From positions 7,575,001 through 7,639,000 of the forward strand of contig NZ_CP069526.1 in NCBI RefSeq assembly GCF_016889705.1: 64,000 bases of DNA, in the 5' to 3' direction. Shown here piece by piece: positions 43,689-54,248 of the stretch. The position numbers and the translations under genes were made by a program. This DNA is from Amycolatopsis sp. FDAARGOS 1241. GTDB lineage: Bacteria; Actinomycetota; Actinomycetes; Mycobacteriales; Pseudonocardiaceae. Numbering within the stretch: position 1 is the first letter of the stretch; each line of letters opens with the position of its first letter. The notes beneath the pieces were generated by a model. The model was not told where the DNA came from, ran no database searches, and saw only the letters and a list, made by a program, of their open reading frames with translations.

Positions 43689-43873
43689 AGCTCTCTCCCT
43701 CAGTCGGCAGCCACCACACCTCTACGACGAACGGGACCCGGCTATTCCGACATCTCCGCCGGATCACATCGGGATGCGCACTCTTTGACCGCTGGTGATC
43801 GCGCGGCTACGACCTGCCGTTATCCGATGACGGTGGGATGAACGGCGGCCGAATGCCTCTATCTGACGTAAAT

Positions 43874-43886
43874 GTCCACTATGGAC
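43874..43886. repeat. near-copy of the 13-bp palindrome
   Basis: GTCCACTATGGAC differs from GTCCACTGTGGAC by one base. It lies 68 bases upstream of the membrane gene start at 43954, in the region divergent from the Bcr-type pump. Confidence 0.4.
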
Positions 43887-43953
43887 GATCCGGCTCACCC
43901 GGTCGGGCGTGCGACGTGTCGTGGTGCTGGAAGCACTGCCCAAGACGACAGGA

Positions 43954-44483
43954 ATGCCGGTGCGGTGGCTGAGCGCGGCCGTGCTGCTGCTGGTGGGCTC
44001 GGGGTGGCGTTCGCGGCGCTGGGTTGGGCGTGGGCGACACCGCCGAGCGTTCCCGGGCCGACCGCGGCGCCGCCCACGCTGGGGGCCGCAGCGGTGCTGC
44101 GCGCGTTGAGCCCCTACGCGGTCCTCGTGCGGGGCTTCCTGGTCGCGTTCCACCGGCGGCCGTCGGTGTGGGCGACGGTGCTCGGGTGGGCGGGGGTGCT
44201 GCTCGGGCTGGAGCTGCCGGCCTCCGGGGCGATCGAATCCGCGCTGGGGACGGCGCACCGGCGGCGCGCGCTCGTCGCGGCGCCAGTCGCGGTGATGGCG
44301 GCGTACGGCTGCGGCCGGCTCGCGCGAGTCGTGTTCAGCCGGCCGCTGGGCCGGGACCTGGCGTCCGCCCGCACGGAGGTCGCGGTCCGGCTGACCGACG
44401 GGTGGCTGCTGGTCCAGCCCGACCGCGTCGTGCGCGGCGCCGCCGGGAAGCTCGGTGGGCCGAGCGGCCGGGGCCGGCGATGA
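43954..44483 (+). pseudogene. membrane protein of unknown function, one frameshift
   Basis: From ATG 43954 the frame reads MPVRWLSAAVLLLVGSG, then after a one-base shift near 44002 it continues VAFAALGWAWATPPSVPG. Further segments are LSPYAVLVRGFLVAFHRRPS, VWATVLGWAGVLLGLELPAS and ALVAAPVAVMAAYGCGRLAR, followed by a basic cytoplasmic tail. Three to four transmembrane helices are likely. No family is recognised. Its TGA overlaps the ATG of the next gene (ATGA at 44480-44483), so the pair is coupled. If the single indel is a sequence error, the gene is intact. Confidence 0.5.
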
Positions 44484-44967
44484 CGTACCACGAACTCGTC
44501 CACGGCCGGCTCGGCCGCGCCGGCGACCAGCCCGTGCTCCGGCTGGCGGGCGAGCAGCGGCAGTGGCTGCTGGAACTGCGGGACCCGGAGCAGGGCCTGG
44601 AGCTGGTCGTCGTCCGGGCCGAGCGGGCCGCGCCGGTGGCCGCGCAGAGCCGCAGCTGCGCCGAAATCGACGTGCGCGCCGGCACCACGGCCATGCACGG
44701 CGGAGCCGGGCTCAAGGGCCCCGGCTTCGTGCCGGTCGTCGCCATCGTGTCCCTGGCCATCGCTGTGCAGTCCTTCTTCCCGGCCCGACGAACCTGGTGT
44801 TCACCGGCTCGTCCGCCCACGCCGACATCGGCGGCGGGATCGTGTTCGGGCTGATCGGCCTCATGGCCGCGCACACCTACCGCCGCTACCGCCGCGGGTT
44901 GCGCCGGCACCTCGCGGCGCGGTGGGCCGCGGTCACTCCGGAACGGGCAACGGCTCCGAAGCCCTGA
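44480..44967 (+). pseudogene. hypothetical protein with C-terminal membrane helix, one frameshift
   Basis: Starting MTYHELVHGRLGRAGDQPVL, it has a soluble part (ELRDPEQGLELVVVRAERAA, SRSCAEIDVRAG). A hydrophobic segment VPVVAIVSLAIAVQSFF follows. After a shift near 44785, GPTNLVFTGSSAHADIGGGI then VFGLIGLMAAHTYRRYRRGL close the protein. The start overlaps the upstream gene by ATGA. Family unknown. The two genes look like a small membrane operon whose products may interact. Confidence 0.45.
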
Positions 44968-45165
44968 GCCACTGCGAATCGCGCACCGGCGCGACGCGCC
45001 CAGTGCGGATCGAGCAGGTCCGCGTAGCCGACGACCTCGCCGACGTGGGGAGCGGTAAAGAACTCGTCGGATCCGGACGGTTCCCGCGCTTTCGCGACCG
45101 GCTTAGCGTCGATTCAGGCACCCGCCGCCGCCGGGGTGGCGGACCCGAAGCGGAAGGCGGCCACC

Positions 45166-45603
45166 ATGGCGATCGTCAACGCCCTCGGCGGCGTCCACCA
45201 CCTCCGGCTCACCGTGACCGACCTCGAATGCTCGCGCGCCTTCTACCAGGACGTGCTCGGCTTCCGGGTCGTCGCCGAGTCTCCGGGCAGCCCGCGGGAC
45301 CCGGCCGTGCGCGAGGATCCCGACGCGCTCTACGGCGGCGTCGTGCTGGGCAACGACTCCCTGATCCTCGGCCTGCGCCCGGTCGCCGACCCCGCCGACC
45401 GGTTCGAGTCCGAACGCGTGGGCCTGGACCACGTGAGCTTCCGGCTCGGCTCCATGGCCGAACTGCGCGAAGCGGCCGAACGCCTCGACGGCACCGACGT
45501 GAGCCACGGCAAGCTGCGGGACCTGCCGGCCTTCGGCATCGCGATCCTGTCGATCGACGACCCCGACGGGATCCACCTCGAGCTCACCGCCGCGCTCGAG
45601 TAG
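45166..45603 (+). CDS. VOC-family (glyoxalase-like) protein
   Basis: A 145-residue single VOC polypeptide: GGVHHLRLTVTDLECSRAFY with metal-ligand His near residue 9, LGFRVVAESPGSPRD, then GLDHVSFRLGSMAELREAAE with the second His, and the closing Glu in DDPDGIHLELTAALE. Metal-dependent relatives include glyoxalase I, fosfomycin resistance proteins and extradiol dioxygenases. ATG 45166 follows GGAAGGCGG. It is alone, 115 bases before a zinc alcohol dehydrogenase on the same strand. The substrate is unknown. Confidence 0.88.
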   Translation: MAIVNALGGVHHLRLTVTDLECSRAFYQDVLGFRVVAESPGSPRDPAVREDPDALYGGVVLGNDSLILGLRPVADPADRFESERVGLDHVSFRLGSMAELREAAERLDGTDVSHGKLRDLPAFGIAILSIDDPDGIHLELTAALE

Positions 45604-45718
45604 TCCACGGAGGACGATGCCAGGCACGGCTGCCGGTACGGACGGCCCACATCCGTTGATCTTCGCGGGAACCCGTCGTTAGGGTCCGGGAAAGCCTTGA
45701 GACGAGGAGGGGTTTCCC

Positions 45719-46771
45719 ATGGGCGGGCTTCCGGCCACGATGCGGGCGGCGCGGTTCGACGCGGAGACGAAGGCGCTGACCGTGGAGACGGTGCCCGTGC
45801 CGGCGCCCGGTCGCGGCGAGGTCGTGGTGCGGGTCGCCGCGTGTGGGATCTGCCATTCGGACCTGACGCAGCTCGACGGGCACTTCACGCCGCGGTTGCC
45901 CGTGATCACGCCCGGGCATGAGACGGCAGGCACGGTGGCCGCCGTCGGCGACGAGGTGGACTTCTGGGCGCCCGGTGACCGCGTGGTCGTCGCCGCGGGG
46001 CGGCCGTGCGGGTCGTGCCGCGAGTGCCGCCACGGTGGCGGGATCGACGCGTGCGAGCGCCTCGAGATCATGGCGTTCGACTACGACGGCGCGTGGGCCG
46101 AGTACGTGGTCACGCCGGCGACCACGCTCGTCGGCGTGCCGGAGCACGTGCCGCTGGAGCAGGCCGCCGTGCTGGCCGACGCGGTGTCAACCCCGTACGG
46201 CGCCCTCGACACGGTCGGCCTGCGCGTGGCGGAATCCGTGGGCATCTGGGGCCTCGGCGGCCTCGGGACGCACCTGGTGCAGCTGACGCGGATCAGCGGC
46301 GCGTCGCCGATCGTCGCGCTCGATCCACTGCCCGCCGCGCGCGAACGGGCGCTGGGCCTCGGCGCCGACTTCGTCCTCGACCCCCTCGACGACGCGACCC
46401 CGGAGCGGCTCGCCGAGATCACCGACGGTCACGGCCTCGACGTCGCGTTCGACTGCGTGGGCCGCGCGTCGAGCATCGCGCAGGCCGACCGCGCGCTGGG
46501 CCACCGCGGGCGCCTCGCACTCGTCGGCATGTCGCCCGACAAGCTGACGCTGGGCGCGGAGATGAACTTCGTGCGGGGCCGCCACACGGTCGTCGGCCAC
46601 CTCGGATACCGGATGTCGCACCTGGTCGACCTGGTGGAGCTCGTCGCCCGCGGCCGGCTCGACGTGTCGGGCTCGATCAGCGCCGTCCTGCCGCTGGAAG
46701 AGGCCGCCGACGGCGTGCGGCGGCTGCGCGAGCACGAGGGCAACCCGATCCGGGTCCTGCTGAAGCCTTGA
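45719..46771 (+). CDS. zinc-dependent alcohol dehydrogenase
   Basis: A 350-residue MDR enzyme. Catalytic zinc: CGICHSDLTQLDG (Cys near residue 43) and GHETAGTVAA. Structural zinc: CGSCRECRHGGGIDAC. Rossmann motif: IWGLGGLGTHLVQL with the acidic ALDPLP end. It also shows GHRGRLALVGMSPDKL and a C-terminal NPIRVLLKP. Length is typical. The ATG at 45719 is placed after GAGGAGGGG. It precedes a VOC gene (19-base gap), so they may be co-transcribed. It would act on a primary or secondary alcohol, or a thiol adduct, using NAD(H). Confidence 0.92.
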   Translation: MGGLPATMRAARFDAETKALTVETVPVPAPGRGEVVVRVAACGICHSDLTQLDGHFTPRLPVITPGHETAGTVAAVGDEVDFWAPGDRVVVAAGRPCGSCRECRHGGGIDACERLEIMAFDYDGAWAEYVVTPATTLVGVPEHVPLEQAAVLADAVSTPYGALDTVGLRVAESVGIWGLGGLGTHLVQLTRISGASPIVALDPLPAARERALGLGADFVLDPLDDATPERLAEITDGHGLDVAFDCVGRASSIAQADRALGHRGRLALVGMSPDKLTLGAEMNFVRGRHTVVGHLGYRMSHLVDLVELVARGRLDVSGSISAVLPLEEAADGVRRLREHEGNPIRVLLKP

Positions 46772-46790
46772 CCCTGCCGCGACAGGAGGG

Positions 46791-47294
46791 TTGAGCATCG
46801 AGGACGTGACCGAATACACCAGTCCCGTCCCGCTGCCCGCCCTCGACGCCTTGGCTCCCGAGCCCTACCGGGAGATCTACGGCATGCCGATGTTCCCCCT
46901 GGTCCCGACCGCCGACCTCGAGGAGTCCAAGGAGTTCTGGCTGAACGGCCTCGGGTTCATCGACCTGTTCTCCATCCCCGGCCGGATCACGCACCTGCGG
47001 CGCTGGGCCTTCCAGGACGTCCTGCTCGTGCCCGGCGAACCCGCCGAACCGTCCGCGCTGAGCATCAGCTTCTCATGCGTGCCGAACCAGATCGACGAGA
47101 TCGGCAAGCGGTGTGAGGAGCTCCGGCCCGGCTGCACAAGCGGGCCGGAGGAGAAGCCGTGGAACTCCGTCGAGCTGACGATCGTGACGCCCGAGCACAC
47201 GCGGGTTGTCATGACAGCCGCGCGGCCGATCGACCCGGACAGCGAGCAGGCCGCGCAGCTGCGCGCCGTCGGTATCGACGTCCCGCGCGGCTGA
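46791..47294 (+). CDS. VOC-family protein
   Basis: A 167-residue VOC protein: YGMPMFPLVPTADLEESKEF, NGLGFIDLFSIPGRITHLRR, then SALSISFSCVPNQIDEIGKR and PWNSVELTIVTPEHTRVVMT. Metal ligands are less clear than in the previous VOC gene. The start is uncertain: TTG 46791 lies one base after AGGAGGG, whereas GTG 46806 lies 16 bases after it. It sits between an alcohol dehydrogenase and a TipAS regulator, all on one strand with short gaps, suggesting one transcript. The substrate is unknown. Confidence 0.8.
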   Translation: MSIEDVTEYTSPVPLPALDALAPEPYREIYGMPMFPLVPTADLEESKEFWLNGLGFIDLFSIPGRITHLRRWAFQDVLLVPGEPAEPSALSISFSCVPNQIDEIGKRCEELRPGCTSGPEEKPWNSVELTIVTPEHTRVVMTAARPIDPDSEQAAQLRAVGIDVPRG

Positions 47295-47309
47295 GGCCAC
47301 ACTGGCCCG

Positions 47310-48101
47310 ATGAGCGAAGGCTTGACGGTCGGCCGGGCGGCCGCGCTCGTCGGCGTCAGCGTGAAAACGCTGCACCACTGGGACGCGATCGGGCTCGTGC
47401 GGCCGAGCGAACGCACGTGCGCGGGGTACCGGGTGTACTCGGGTGACGACGTCGCCCGAGTACACCGGGTCCTCGTGTACCGCGAGCTCGGCTTCCCGCT
47501 CGCCCAGATCGGCCGGCTCCTCGACGACCCGGCCGTCGACGCCCACGCCCACCTGCATCGGCAGCGCACCGAACTCGTGGAGCGCATCGAGCGGCTGCAG
47601 ACGATGGTGTCCGCCGTGGACACGATGCTCGCGGCCACGAAGTCGGGGCTGCAGCTGACCCCCGAGCAGCAGGTGGAGATCTTCGGCTCCGACTGGCACC
47701 CCGAGTGGGCCGGCGAAGCCGAAGACCGCTGGGGCGACAGCCCGCAATGGGCCCAATACGCCGAACGTGCCGCCACCATGAGCCCAGCCGACTGGGAGAA
47801 GATCGCGGCCGAAGTCGAGCAGCTCAACAGCGACCTCGCCACGGCCCGCACCGCCGGCATCACGCCGGGCTCCCCCGAGGCCAACGCTCTCGCCGAACGC
47901 CACCGCGCCACCATGGCCGTGTACTTCGACTGCCCCCACGCCCGCCACGTCTGCCTCGGTCGCCTGCTCTCCTCACCGGAGGAAGGCTTCGCCGAGTACT
48001 ACGGCAAGCTGGCCCCCGACCTGGCCTCCTGGCTCCGCGACGCCATCAACGCCAACGCCGAAGCCCACGGCGTCGACCCGGCGACGGCGACCTGGGATTG
48101 A
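47310..48101 (+). CDS. MerR-family TipAS-type multidrug-sensing regulator
   Basis: A 263-residue regulator. The N-terminal MerR HTH is LTVGRAAALVGVSVKTLHHW with DAIGLVRPSER and YRVYSGDDVARVHRVLVYRE; a coiled dimerisation helix follows (RQRTELVERIERLQTMVSAV). The C-terminal TipAS domain (residues about 115-263) includes LTPEQQVEIFGSDWHPEWAG, WGDSPQWAQYAERAATMSPA and a FAEYYGKLAPDLASWLRDAI end. In Streptomyces the TipAS domain captures thiopeptides covalently through a Cys; here CPHARHVCLGRLL contains candidate Cys. ATG 47310 lies 15 bases after the VOC gene. It likely activates its own operon on drug binding. Confidence 0.92.
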   Translation: MSEGLTVGRAAALVGVSVKTLHHWDAIGLVRPSERTCAGYRVYSGDDVARVHRVLVYRELGFPLAQIGRLLDDPAVDAHAHLHRQRTELVERIERLQTMVSAVDTMLAATKSGLQLTPEQQVEIFGSDWHPEWAGEAEDRWGDSPQWAQYAERAATMSPADWEKIAAEVEQLNSDLATARTAGITPGSPEANALAERHRATMAVYFDCPHARHVCLGRLLSSPEEGFAEYYGKLAPDLASWLRDAINANAEAHGVDPATATWD

Positions 48102-48107
48102 CCCCGG

Positions 48108-48842
48108 TCAGTCCGCGTGCACGACGAAGAACAGGAAGCTCGGGTTCGTCGTCAGTGCGCGGTACCCGTCGGGGAACAGCTCACGGACTTCCGGCAGCGG
48201 CGGGGGCTCGCTGATGGCGGAGATCCGGAACCCGGCCGCGGTGAAGGCGTCGGTCATCGCGTGCAGCGGGCGGTTCCAGACGCTCATACGCACGGGCGGG
48301 CCGCCGAACACCCACTCCTCGGTCCACTCGTAGGTCGCGAAGTAGTTGGTCTGCTGCCCTTGATCGCGCTGGATCATGTGGACCGCGTAGGGGTGGTCGA
48401 CCGACACGATGAGCCGGCCGCCCGGCTTCAGCACGCGGTGCAATTCGGTCAGCGTCGGTCCCCAGTCCTCGAAGTAGTGCAGCACCAGGGACGCGATCAC
48501 GTCGTCGAACGTGGCATCGGTGAACGGCAGCGGGCCGGCCAGGTCGGCGACCCGCAGGTCCGCGTCGGGGCCGAGCCGCTGCCGCGCCTGCGCCAGCATC
48601 CCGGCGCTTGCGTCGATGCCGGTCACGGCGGCGCCGCGATCGCGCAACAGGGCGAACAGCGGGCCGGCACCGCAGCCCGCGTCGAGGATCCGGCGACCGG
48701 CCACGTCTCCCGCGAGAGCCAGTGTGGCGGGCCGTTCGTAGTACGCGTTCTGGAGACTGGTCTCGTTTTCGGCGGAGTACCCCTCGGCCAAGGTGTCGTA
48801 GTCGTTCGCCGGGACCTGATCGGGAGGCGCCATGCGACCCAT
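48108..48842 (-). CDS. class I SAM-dependent methyltransferase
   Basis: A 244-residue methyltransferase with ILDAGCGAGPLFALLRDRGA (motif I), VTGIDASAGMLAQARQRLG, then FDDVIASLVLHYFEDWGPTL and LHRVLKPGGRLIVSVDHPYA. The N-terminus YDTLAEGYSAENETSLQNAY fits the Methyltransf_11 group. The C-terminal strand SFLFFVVHAD closes the fold. A small-molecule substrate is likely. The ATG at 48842 has weak SD; MAPPDQVP from 48833 is also possible. It is convergent with the TipAS regulator, six bases between stops. Confidence 0.9.
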   Translation of the reverse strand: MGRMAPPDQVPANDYDTLAEGYSAENETSLQNAYYERPATLALAGDVAGRRILDAGCGAGPLFALLRDRGAAVTGIDASAGMLAQARQRLGPDADLRVADLAGPLPFTDATFDDVIASLVLHYFEDWGPTLTELHRVLKPGGRLIVSVDHPYAVHMIQRDQGQQTNYFATYEWTEEWVFGGPPVRMSVWNRPLHAMTDAFTAAGFRISAISEPPPLPEVRELFPDGYRALTTNPSFLFFVVHAD

Positions 48843-48900
48843 CGTGGCACGGCCCGAGCGGGACCGGCCGCGGAAAGTCCGGCCGGTCCCGGTGAGCGGT

Positions 48901-49869
48901 TCAGTCCAGCGGGATCTCGGACTTGTGTTCCTGCAACCACTCCTCCAGCGGCTTCAGCCGCGGGTTGAGCCGGCGGACGCGCTCGAGGTCGCGCGACTCG
49001 ATGAACGAGTCCGCGGCGTCGGCGTAGAACTGGTACATGTTGCCGATCTCGACGGCGCCCGGGTAGCTGCCCGCGCGGGTCTCGTCGTGGGTCAACGGCC
49101 GGTAGACGACTTCTTCACCCAGGGCCTTCGTGAACAGCGCCGCCAGTTCCGGGCCCGTGTGGTGCGCCCGGCGAGGCCGACGGTGCGGCCGATGTAGGCC
49201 GGGCCCGCCAGGAAGATGCCGTAGGCGGTGCGGCCGATGTCTTCGGCCGCCACCAGCGCCATCACCGAGTCGCCATCGGGTTGGTCAGCGCGCGCTTGCC
49301 GTCGGTGCCGCGGTGCGGGCCCTGGCCGGCGAGGAACGACTCGTAGTAGAAGGTCGTCTCCAGAAACGTCGTCGGCACGCCCAGCTCGGTGAAGAACCGG
49401 CTCGCCTCGCTCTTGGCGTCGAAGTGCGGGACCTTGTACTCGCCGAGCAGCGTCGGCAGCTCGGTGCCCTGGTGCTCGAAGTGCGGGCGCGTGTCGTCCA
49501 ACGTGGACCAGACCACGTGCTCCAGTCCGGCCGCCTTCGCCGCGCGGGCGGCGACCGCCGCGGTCCAGCTCCATCTGCGCCCGCGTGCGCGCCGCTTCGT
49601 CTTCCGGCGTGCGCTGGGCCCAGAAGTTCGTGACCACGAGAGCCCGTACGCGCCGGCGAACGCCCGAAGCACGCTCCGCTCGTCGTCCAGATCCGCCTCC
49701 ACCACGGAAGCGCCGCGGCAGCCGGTTCCTTCGCCGCCGCCGAGCCGGCGTCGCGGGTCACGGCGCGAAGGGCGAACGGCCCGCCGGCGTCGTCGAGGAT
49801 CGCGCGCGCCAGACCGCCGCCCTGCGACCCGGTTGCCCCCACCACGGCGATGATCTTCATGTCAGTCAT
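48901..49869 (-). pseudogene. NmrA/HSCARG-family NAD(P)-binding protein, multiple frameshifts
   Basis: The start MTDMKIIAVVGATGSQGGGL then ARAILDDAGGPFALRAVTRD shows an NmrA-type Rossmann fold. Further pieces follow in other frames: VVEADLDDERSVLRAFAGAY, VVTNFWAQRTPEDEAARTRA, AKAAGLEHVVWSTLDDTRPH, FTELGVPTTFLETTFYYESF, MALVAAEDIGRTAYGIFLAG and RLNPRLKPLEEWLQEHKSEI. At least five frame changes are required in 970 bases. NmrA-like proteins sense NADP(H) ratio rather than catalyse. The gene order is complete from start to stop, so this is either very recent decay or a locally poor sequence. Confidence 0.75.
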
Positions 49870-50191
49870 CGGTTTCTGCCTCTCTCGTCGCAGTTGTCCT
49901 GACGAGTCCAGGCTGTCCCCGGCGAGCGATCCGCACCTCTCCCCGTCGTGGGGTACCCACGCGATGGGGTCCCTACAGCCAGCCGCGCTCGTCGGCGACG
50001 CGCAGCGCCTCCATGCGGTTGCACGTCCGCTGCGGGGGTGGTTGAGGTCTTCGGGGGACACAGTGGCGGAGCCGGCGTTCATGACTGTCCTTTCCGGACT
50101 GAGTGGAAGTCTCCCCTTGTGCTCCACCCATGCTGGGCGAGCGCCCCGGCCCACGGCAGGGAGCCGGTGCATCCCTCGCCCATGACATTTG
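49870..50191. other. region without supported gene
   Basis: 322 bases between the broken NmrA gene and the ABC-F gene. The minus frame contains SGRATAWRRCASPTSAAGC, without homology that I recognise. Nothing else is supported. Confidence 0.35.
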
Positions 50192-51823
<1,632 letters not shown>

Positions 51824-52105
51824 AGACGCGATGCGGGCGCACGGGGGCAGCCCGGAAGAGTGCAGGGGCTGTTGGAGGAGGACATGACGAAGTGCGGTGT
51901 CGCGTACGAGCGCACCGCTGTCGTCGCCGGGCTCACCCGGAGATGTCGTCCTCGGCCACCATCGCGGTGGTCAGCTCCCTGTCCCTCGTGATCACGTGCG
52001 TCCGCCAGTCTATCAGCGACATCCGCGCGGACGCGCCTCGATTCCGGCCACACGAGGCCGGAGCCCGTCCGTCGCGAATGGACGGACGAGCCCCGGCCCG
52101 GCAGG
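51824..52105. other. upstream region of the ABC-F gene
   Basis: 282 bases between the ABC-F start and the phospholipase stop, both on the minus strand. A minus-strand frame from ATG 52022 reads SLIDWRTHVITRDRELTTAM and ends after 29 codons; it might be a small leader ORF for the ABC-F gene, as antibiotic-responsive ABC-F genes often have, but it ends about 110 bases upstream and lacks a clear SD. Confidence 0.3.
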
Positions 52106-53593
52106 TCAGGAGGTCTTCGGCCGGTGGCCGGGCTCCTGGCGGGGGAAGGTCTGCTTGTCGGTCGGGATGGCCGGCAGCTTGAACTGGCTCACCTCGAACT
52201 GCGCCAGGTTGTACTGGCCCTGGGTGTCGGGCAGCACGGGCGCCCGCTTGCTGGCGTCGTTGAAGCGGAACGCGGACGTGAGGTCGCCCACGGTGCGGCG
52301 GCGCCAGTCGCTGATGTTCGGCTCGCTCACCCCGGTCACGCGCTCCAGCAGCCGCAGCTGCGACGTGTGGTCGGAGGTCTCCGAGCACACCCAGCCGCCC
52401 ACCGTCCACGGCGACACGATGATGCACGGCACGCGGAACCCGAGCCCGACGGGCAGGCCGCCGCCGTCAACGCCCGTCACCGACGTCTTGAACACGAACT
52501 CGTCCGGGGTACCGGGCTTCGGGGTCGGCGGCACGACGTGGTCGAACAGGCCGTCGTTCTCGTCGTAGGACAGGATGAACACCGTCTTGGCCCACACATC
52601 GGGGTTGGCCGCGATGGCGTCGATCTTGCCGGCGACGAACGTCGCGCCCGCGGCCGGCAGGTTGGCCGGGTGCTCGTCGTAGGCGCTGGGCGGCAGGATC
52701 CAGCTGACGGTGGGCAGCTGGTCGTGAGCCGCGTCGTACTCGAACTGGCCGAGCGGCTGCGGGTTCATCGCCTTCTCGAACAGGTCGTCGCCCGGCTTCG
52801 CGTTGAAGTACTGGGCGATGTGCGAGATCGACGCGAGCCCTGTGGTCGAGCCGGGTGCGTGGTAGATCTTCCAGCTCACGCCGGCCTCGGTGAGGCGCTC
52901 GGGGTAGGTCTTGAACGAGTACTGGCCGTTGGGCGCGCTGGTGGTGAGCGACGGGCCACCCGCGACGCCGTTCGGGTCGATGGTCCCGGCCATCCACATG
53001 TGCCGGTTCGGGCCTGTGGGGCCGAGCACCGAGCAGTGGTAGGAGTCGAGGATCGTGAACGCGTCGGCCAGCGCGTACTGGAACGGGATGTCCTCGCGCG
53101 TGAAGTAACCCATGGTGTACTGGCCGTTGATCACGCCATCGGCGGCCATGTGGGCGGGCAGCCAGTTGTCGTTCTTGCCACCGTTCCAGGCCTGGTGCTG
53201 CACAGCCCACTCGTGGCTCGTCGACGGGATGGCCTGCGCGGCGGTCGACTTCGTGTCGAGGTGGTAGGGCAGCAGGTAACCGTCGGGGTTGTTGGGGTCC
53301 TTCTGGTAGAAGACCGAGCGGCCGTCGGCCTGGCGCGCGACGTTCGGGTCACCGAACCCGCGGACGCCCGAGAGCGTGCCGTAGTAGTGGTCGAAGCTGC
53401 GGTTCTCCTGCATCAGCATCACGACGTGCTTGACGTCGGAGATCCGGCCGTTCTTCGGTGCGGGGGCCGCGATCGCCTTGCGGACGTTGGCAGGCAGGGC
53501 CATGGCCGCGGCGGCGAGCCCGCCCGCGGCCGCGGCGGAACCCAGCAGCCGTCTGCGCGTGAAGCCGTTGCCCTGCTCTTCGTTCTCGCTCAT
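52106..53593 (-). CDS. phosphatidylcholine-type phospholipase C, Tat-exported
   Basis: A 495-residue enzyme of the acid-phosphatase-like phospholipase C family, which hydrolyses phosphocholine head groups. The Tat signal is GFTRRRLLGSAAAAGGLAAA. The catalytic start is HVVMLMQENRSFDHYYGTLS, containing the metal-ligand Glu-Asn pair. Later SYHCSVLGPTGPNRHMWMAG, SYDENDGLFDHVVPP and FRVPCIIVSPWTVGG contribute further metal ligands. The ATG at 53593 follows GAAAGGACC and opens the Tat motif; the frame upstream to 53743 is not homologous. It may release phosphate from lipids under phosphate limitation, fitting PhoP control, but no PHO box was identified. Confidence 0.92.
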   Translation of the reverse strand: MSENEEQGNGFTRRRLLGSAAAAGGLAAAAMALPANVRKAIAAPAPKNGRISDVKHVVMLMQENRSFDHYYGTLSGVRGFGDPNVARQADGRSVFYQKDPNNPDGYLLPYHLDTKSTAAQAIPSTSHEWAVQHQAWNGGKNDNWLPAHMAADGVINGQYTMGYFTREDIPFQYALADAFTILDSYHCSVLGPTGPNRHMWMAGTIDPNGVAGGPSLTTSAPNGQYSFKTYPERLTEAGVSWKIYHAPGSTTGLASISHIAQYFNAKPGDDLFEKAMNPQPLGQFEYDAAHDQLPTVSWILPPSAYDEHPANLPAAGATFVAGKIDAIAANPDVWAKTVFILSYDENDGLFDHVVPPTPKPGTPDEFVFKTSVTGVDGGGLPVGLGFRVPCIIVSPWTVGGWVCSETSDHTSQLRLLERVTGVSEPNISDWRRRTVGDLTSAFRFNDASKRAPVLPDTQGQYNLAQFEVSQFKLPAIPTDKQTFPRQEPGHRPKTS

Positions 53594-53799
53594 CAAGGTC
53601 CTTTCGGGAGTGGGAGCCTCCGCAACACTCACCCGTCCGAGTGAGCCGCAGGACGGGGAGTTGATGAGCAACGGCTGAACTTCGGGAGAAATGACGGCCC
53701 GATTCCGGACGAAGTGGCGGAACCAGACGTAGGATCCGCCCATTGTGGACCGAAATTTTCCCGTCAGCGAAACGGCCGCGCGCGATTAGGGTGGAGTGC

Positions 53800-54177
53800 G
53801 TGAATCGCACGATCGCGGTGAACTACCCCGCACCGATCCCCGTGGGACACGTCGTCGAAGTGACCGAGTTCACCGACACCCGGCCGGAGAAGAAGCGCCG
53901 CGGGTTCGACATGAGCGAAGCCTTCCGGCACCCGGTGCTGTTCGATCGCACCACCGGCATCCGCTACATGAACCACGTCCACGCGTCAACCGGTGGCAAC
54001 GGGGGCAACACCTTCACACCCCACCTGTACAGCGTGCTGCCCCGTCCGGACCTGCCGGTGTCGGCCGTCTGGACGGGCAGGGTCGTGGCGTGTGCGCTCG
54101 TGATGAACGAAGGCCTCAGCGGGCAGCACACCACACTGGTGCTCGAACCCGCAGATCTGCCAGCAGGGCAGGCCTGA
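53800..54177 (+). CDS. hypothetical protein
   Basis: A 125-residue soluble protein from GTG 53800 with GGTGGAG just upstream. It has VNRTIAVNYPAPIPVGHVVE, RRGFDMSEAFRHPVLFDRTT, then HASTGGNGGNTFTPHLYSVL and VVACALVMNEGLSGQHTTLV. The composition suggests a beta-rich domain. No family is recognised. It is divergent from phospholipase C and converges with the Pro/Gln-rich membrane protein. Confidence 0.6.
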   Translation: MNRTIAVNYPAPIPVGHVVEVTEFTDTRPEKKRRGFDMSEAFRHPVLFDRTTGIRYMNHVHASTGGNGGNTFTPHLYSVLPRPDLPVSAVWTGRVVACALVMNEGLSGQHTTLVLEPADLPAGQA

Positions 54178-54233
54178 GCGCGCCGCCACCGGCAGCTGCT
54201 CGCTCCCGGTGAGCTTCGGCCGGTGCGGCGGAT

Positions 54234-54246
54234 GTCCACTGTGGCC
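54234..54246. repeat. near-copy of the 13-bp palindrome
   Basis: GTCCACTGTGGCC differs by one base from the perfect form. It is placed between two convergent genes (stops at 54177 and 54249), where a terminator or insulating site would be expected. Confidence 0.4.
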
Positions 54247-54248
54247 CG

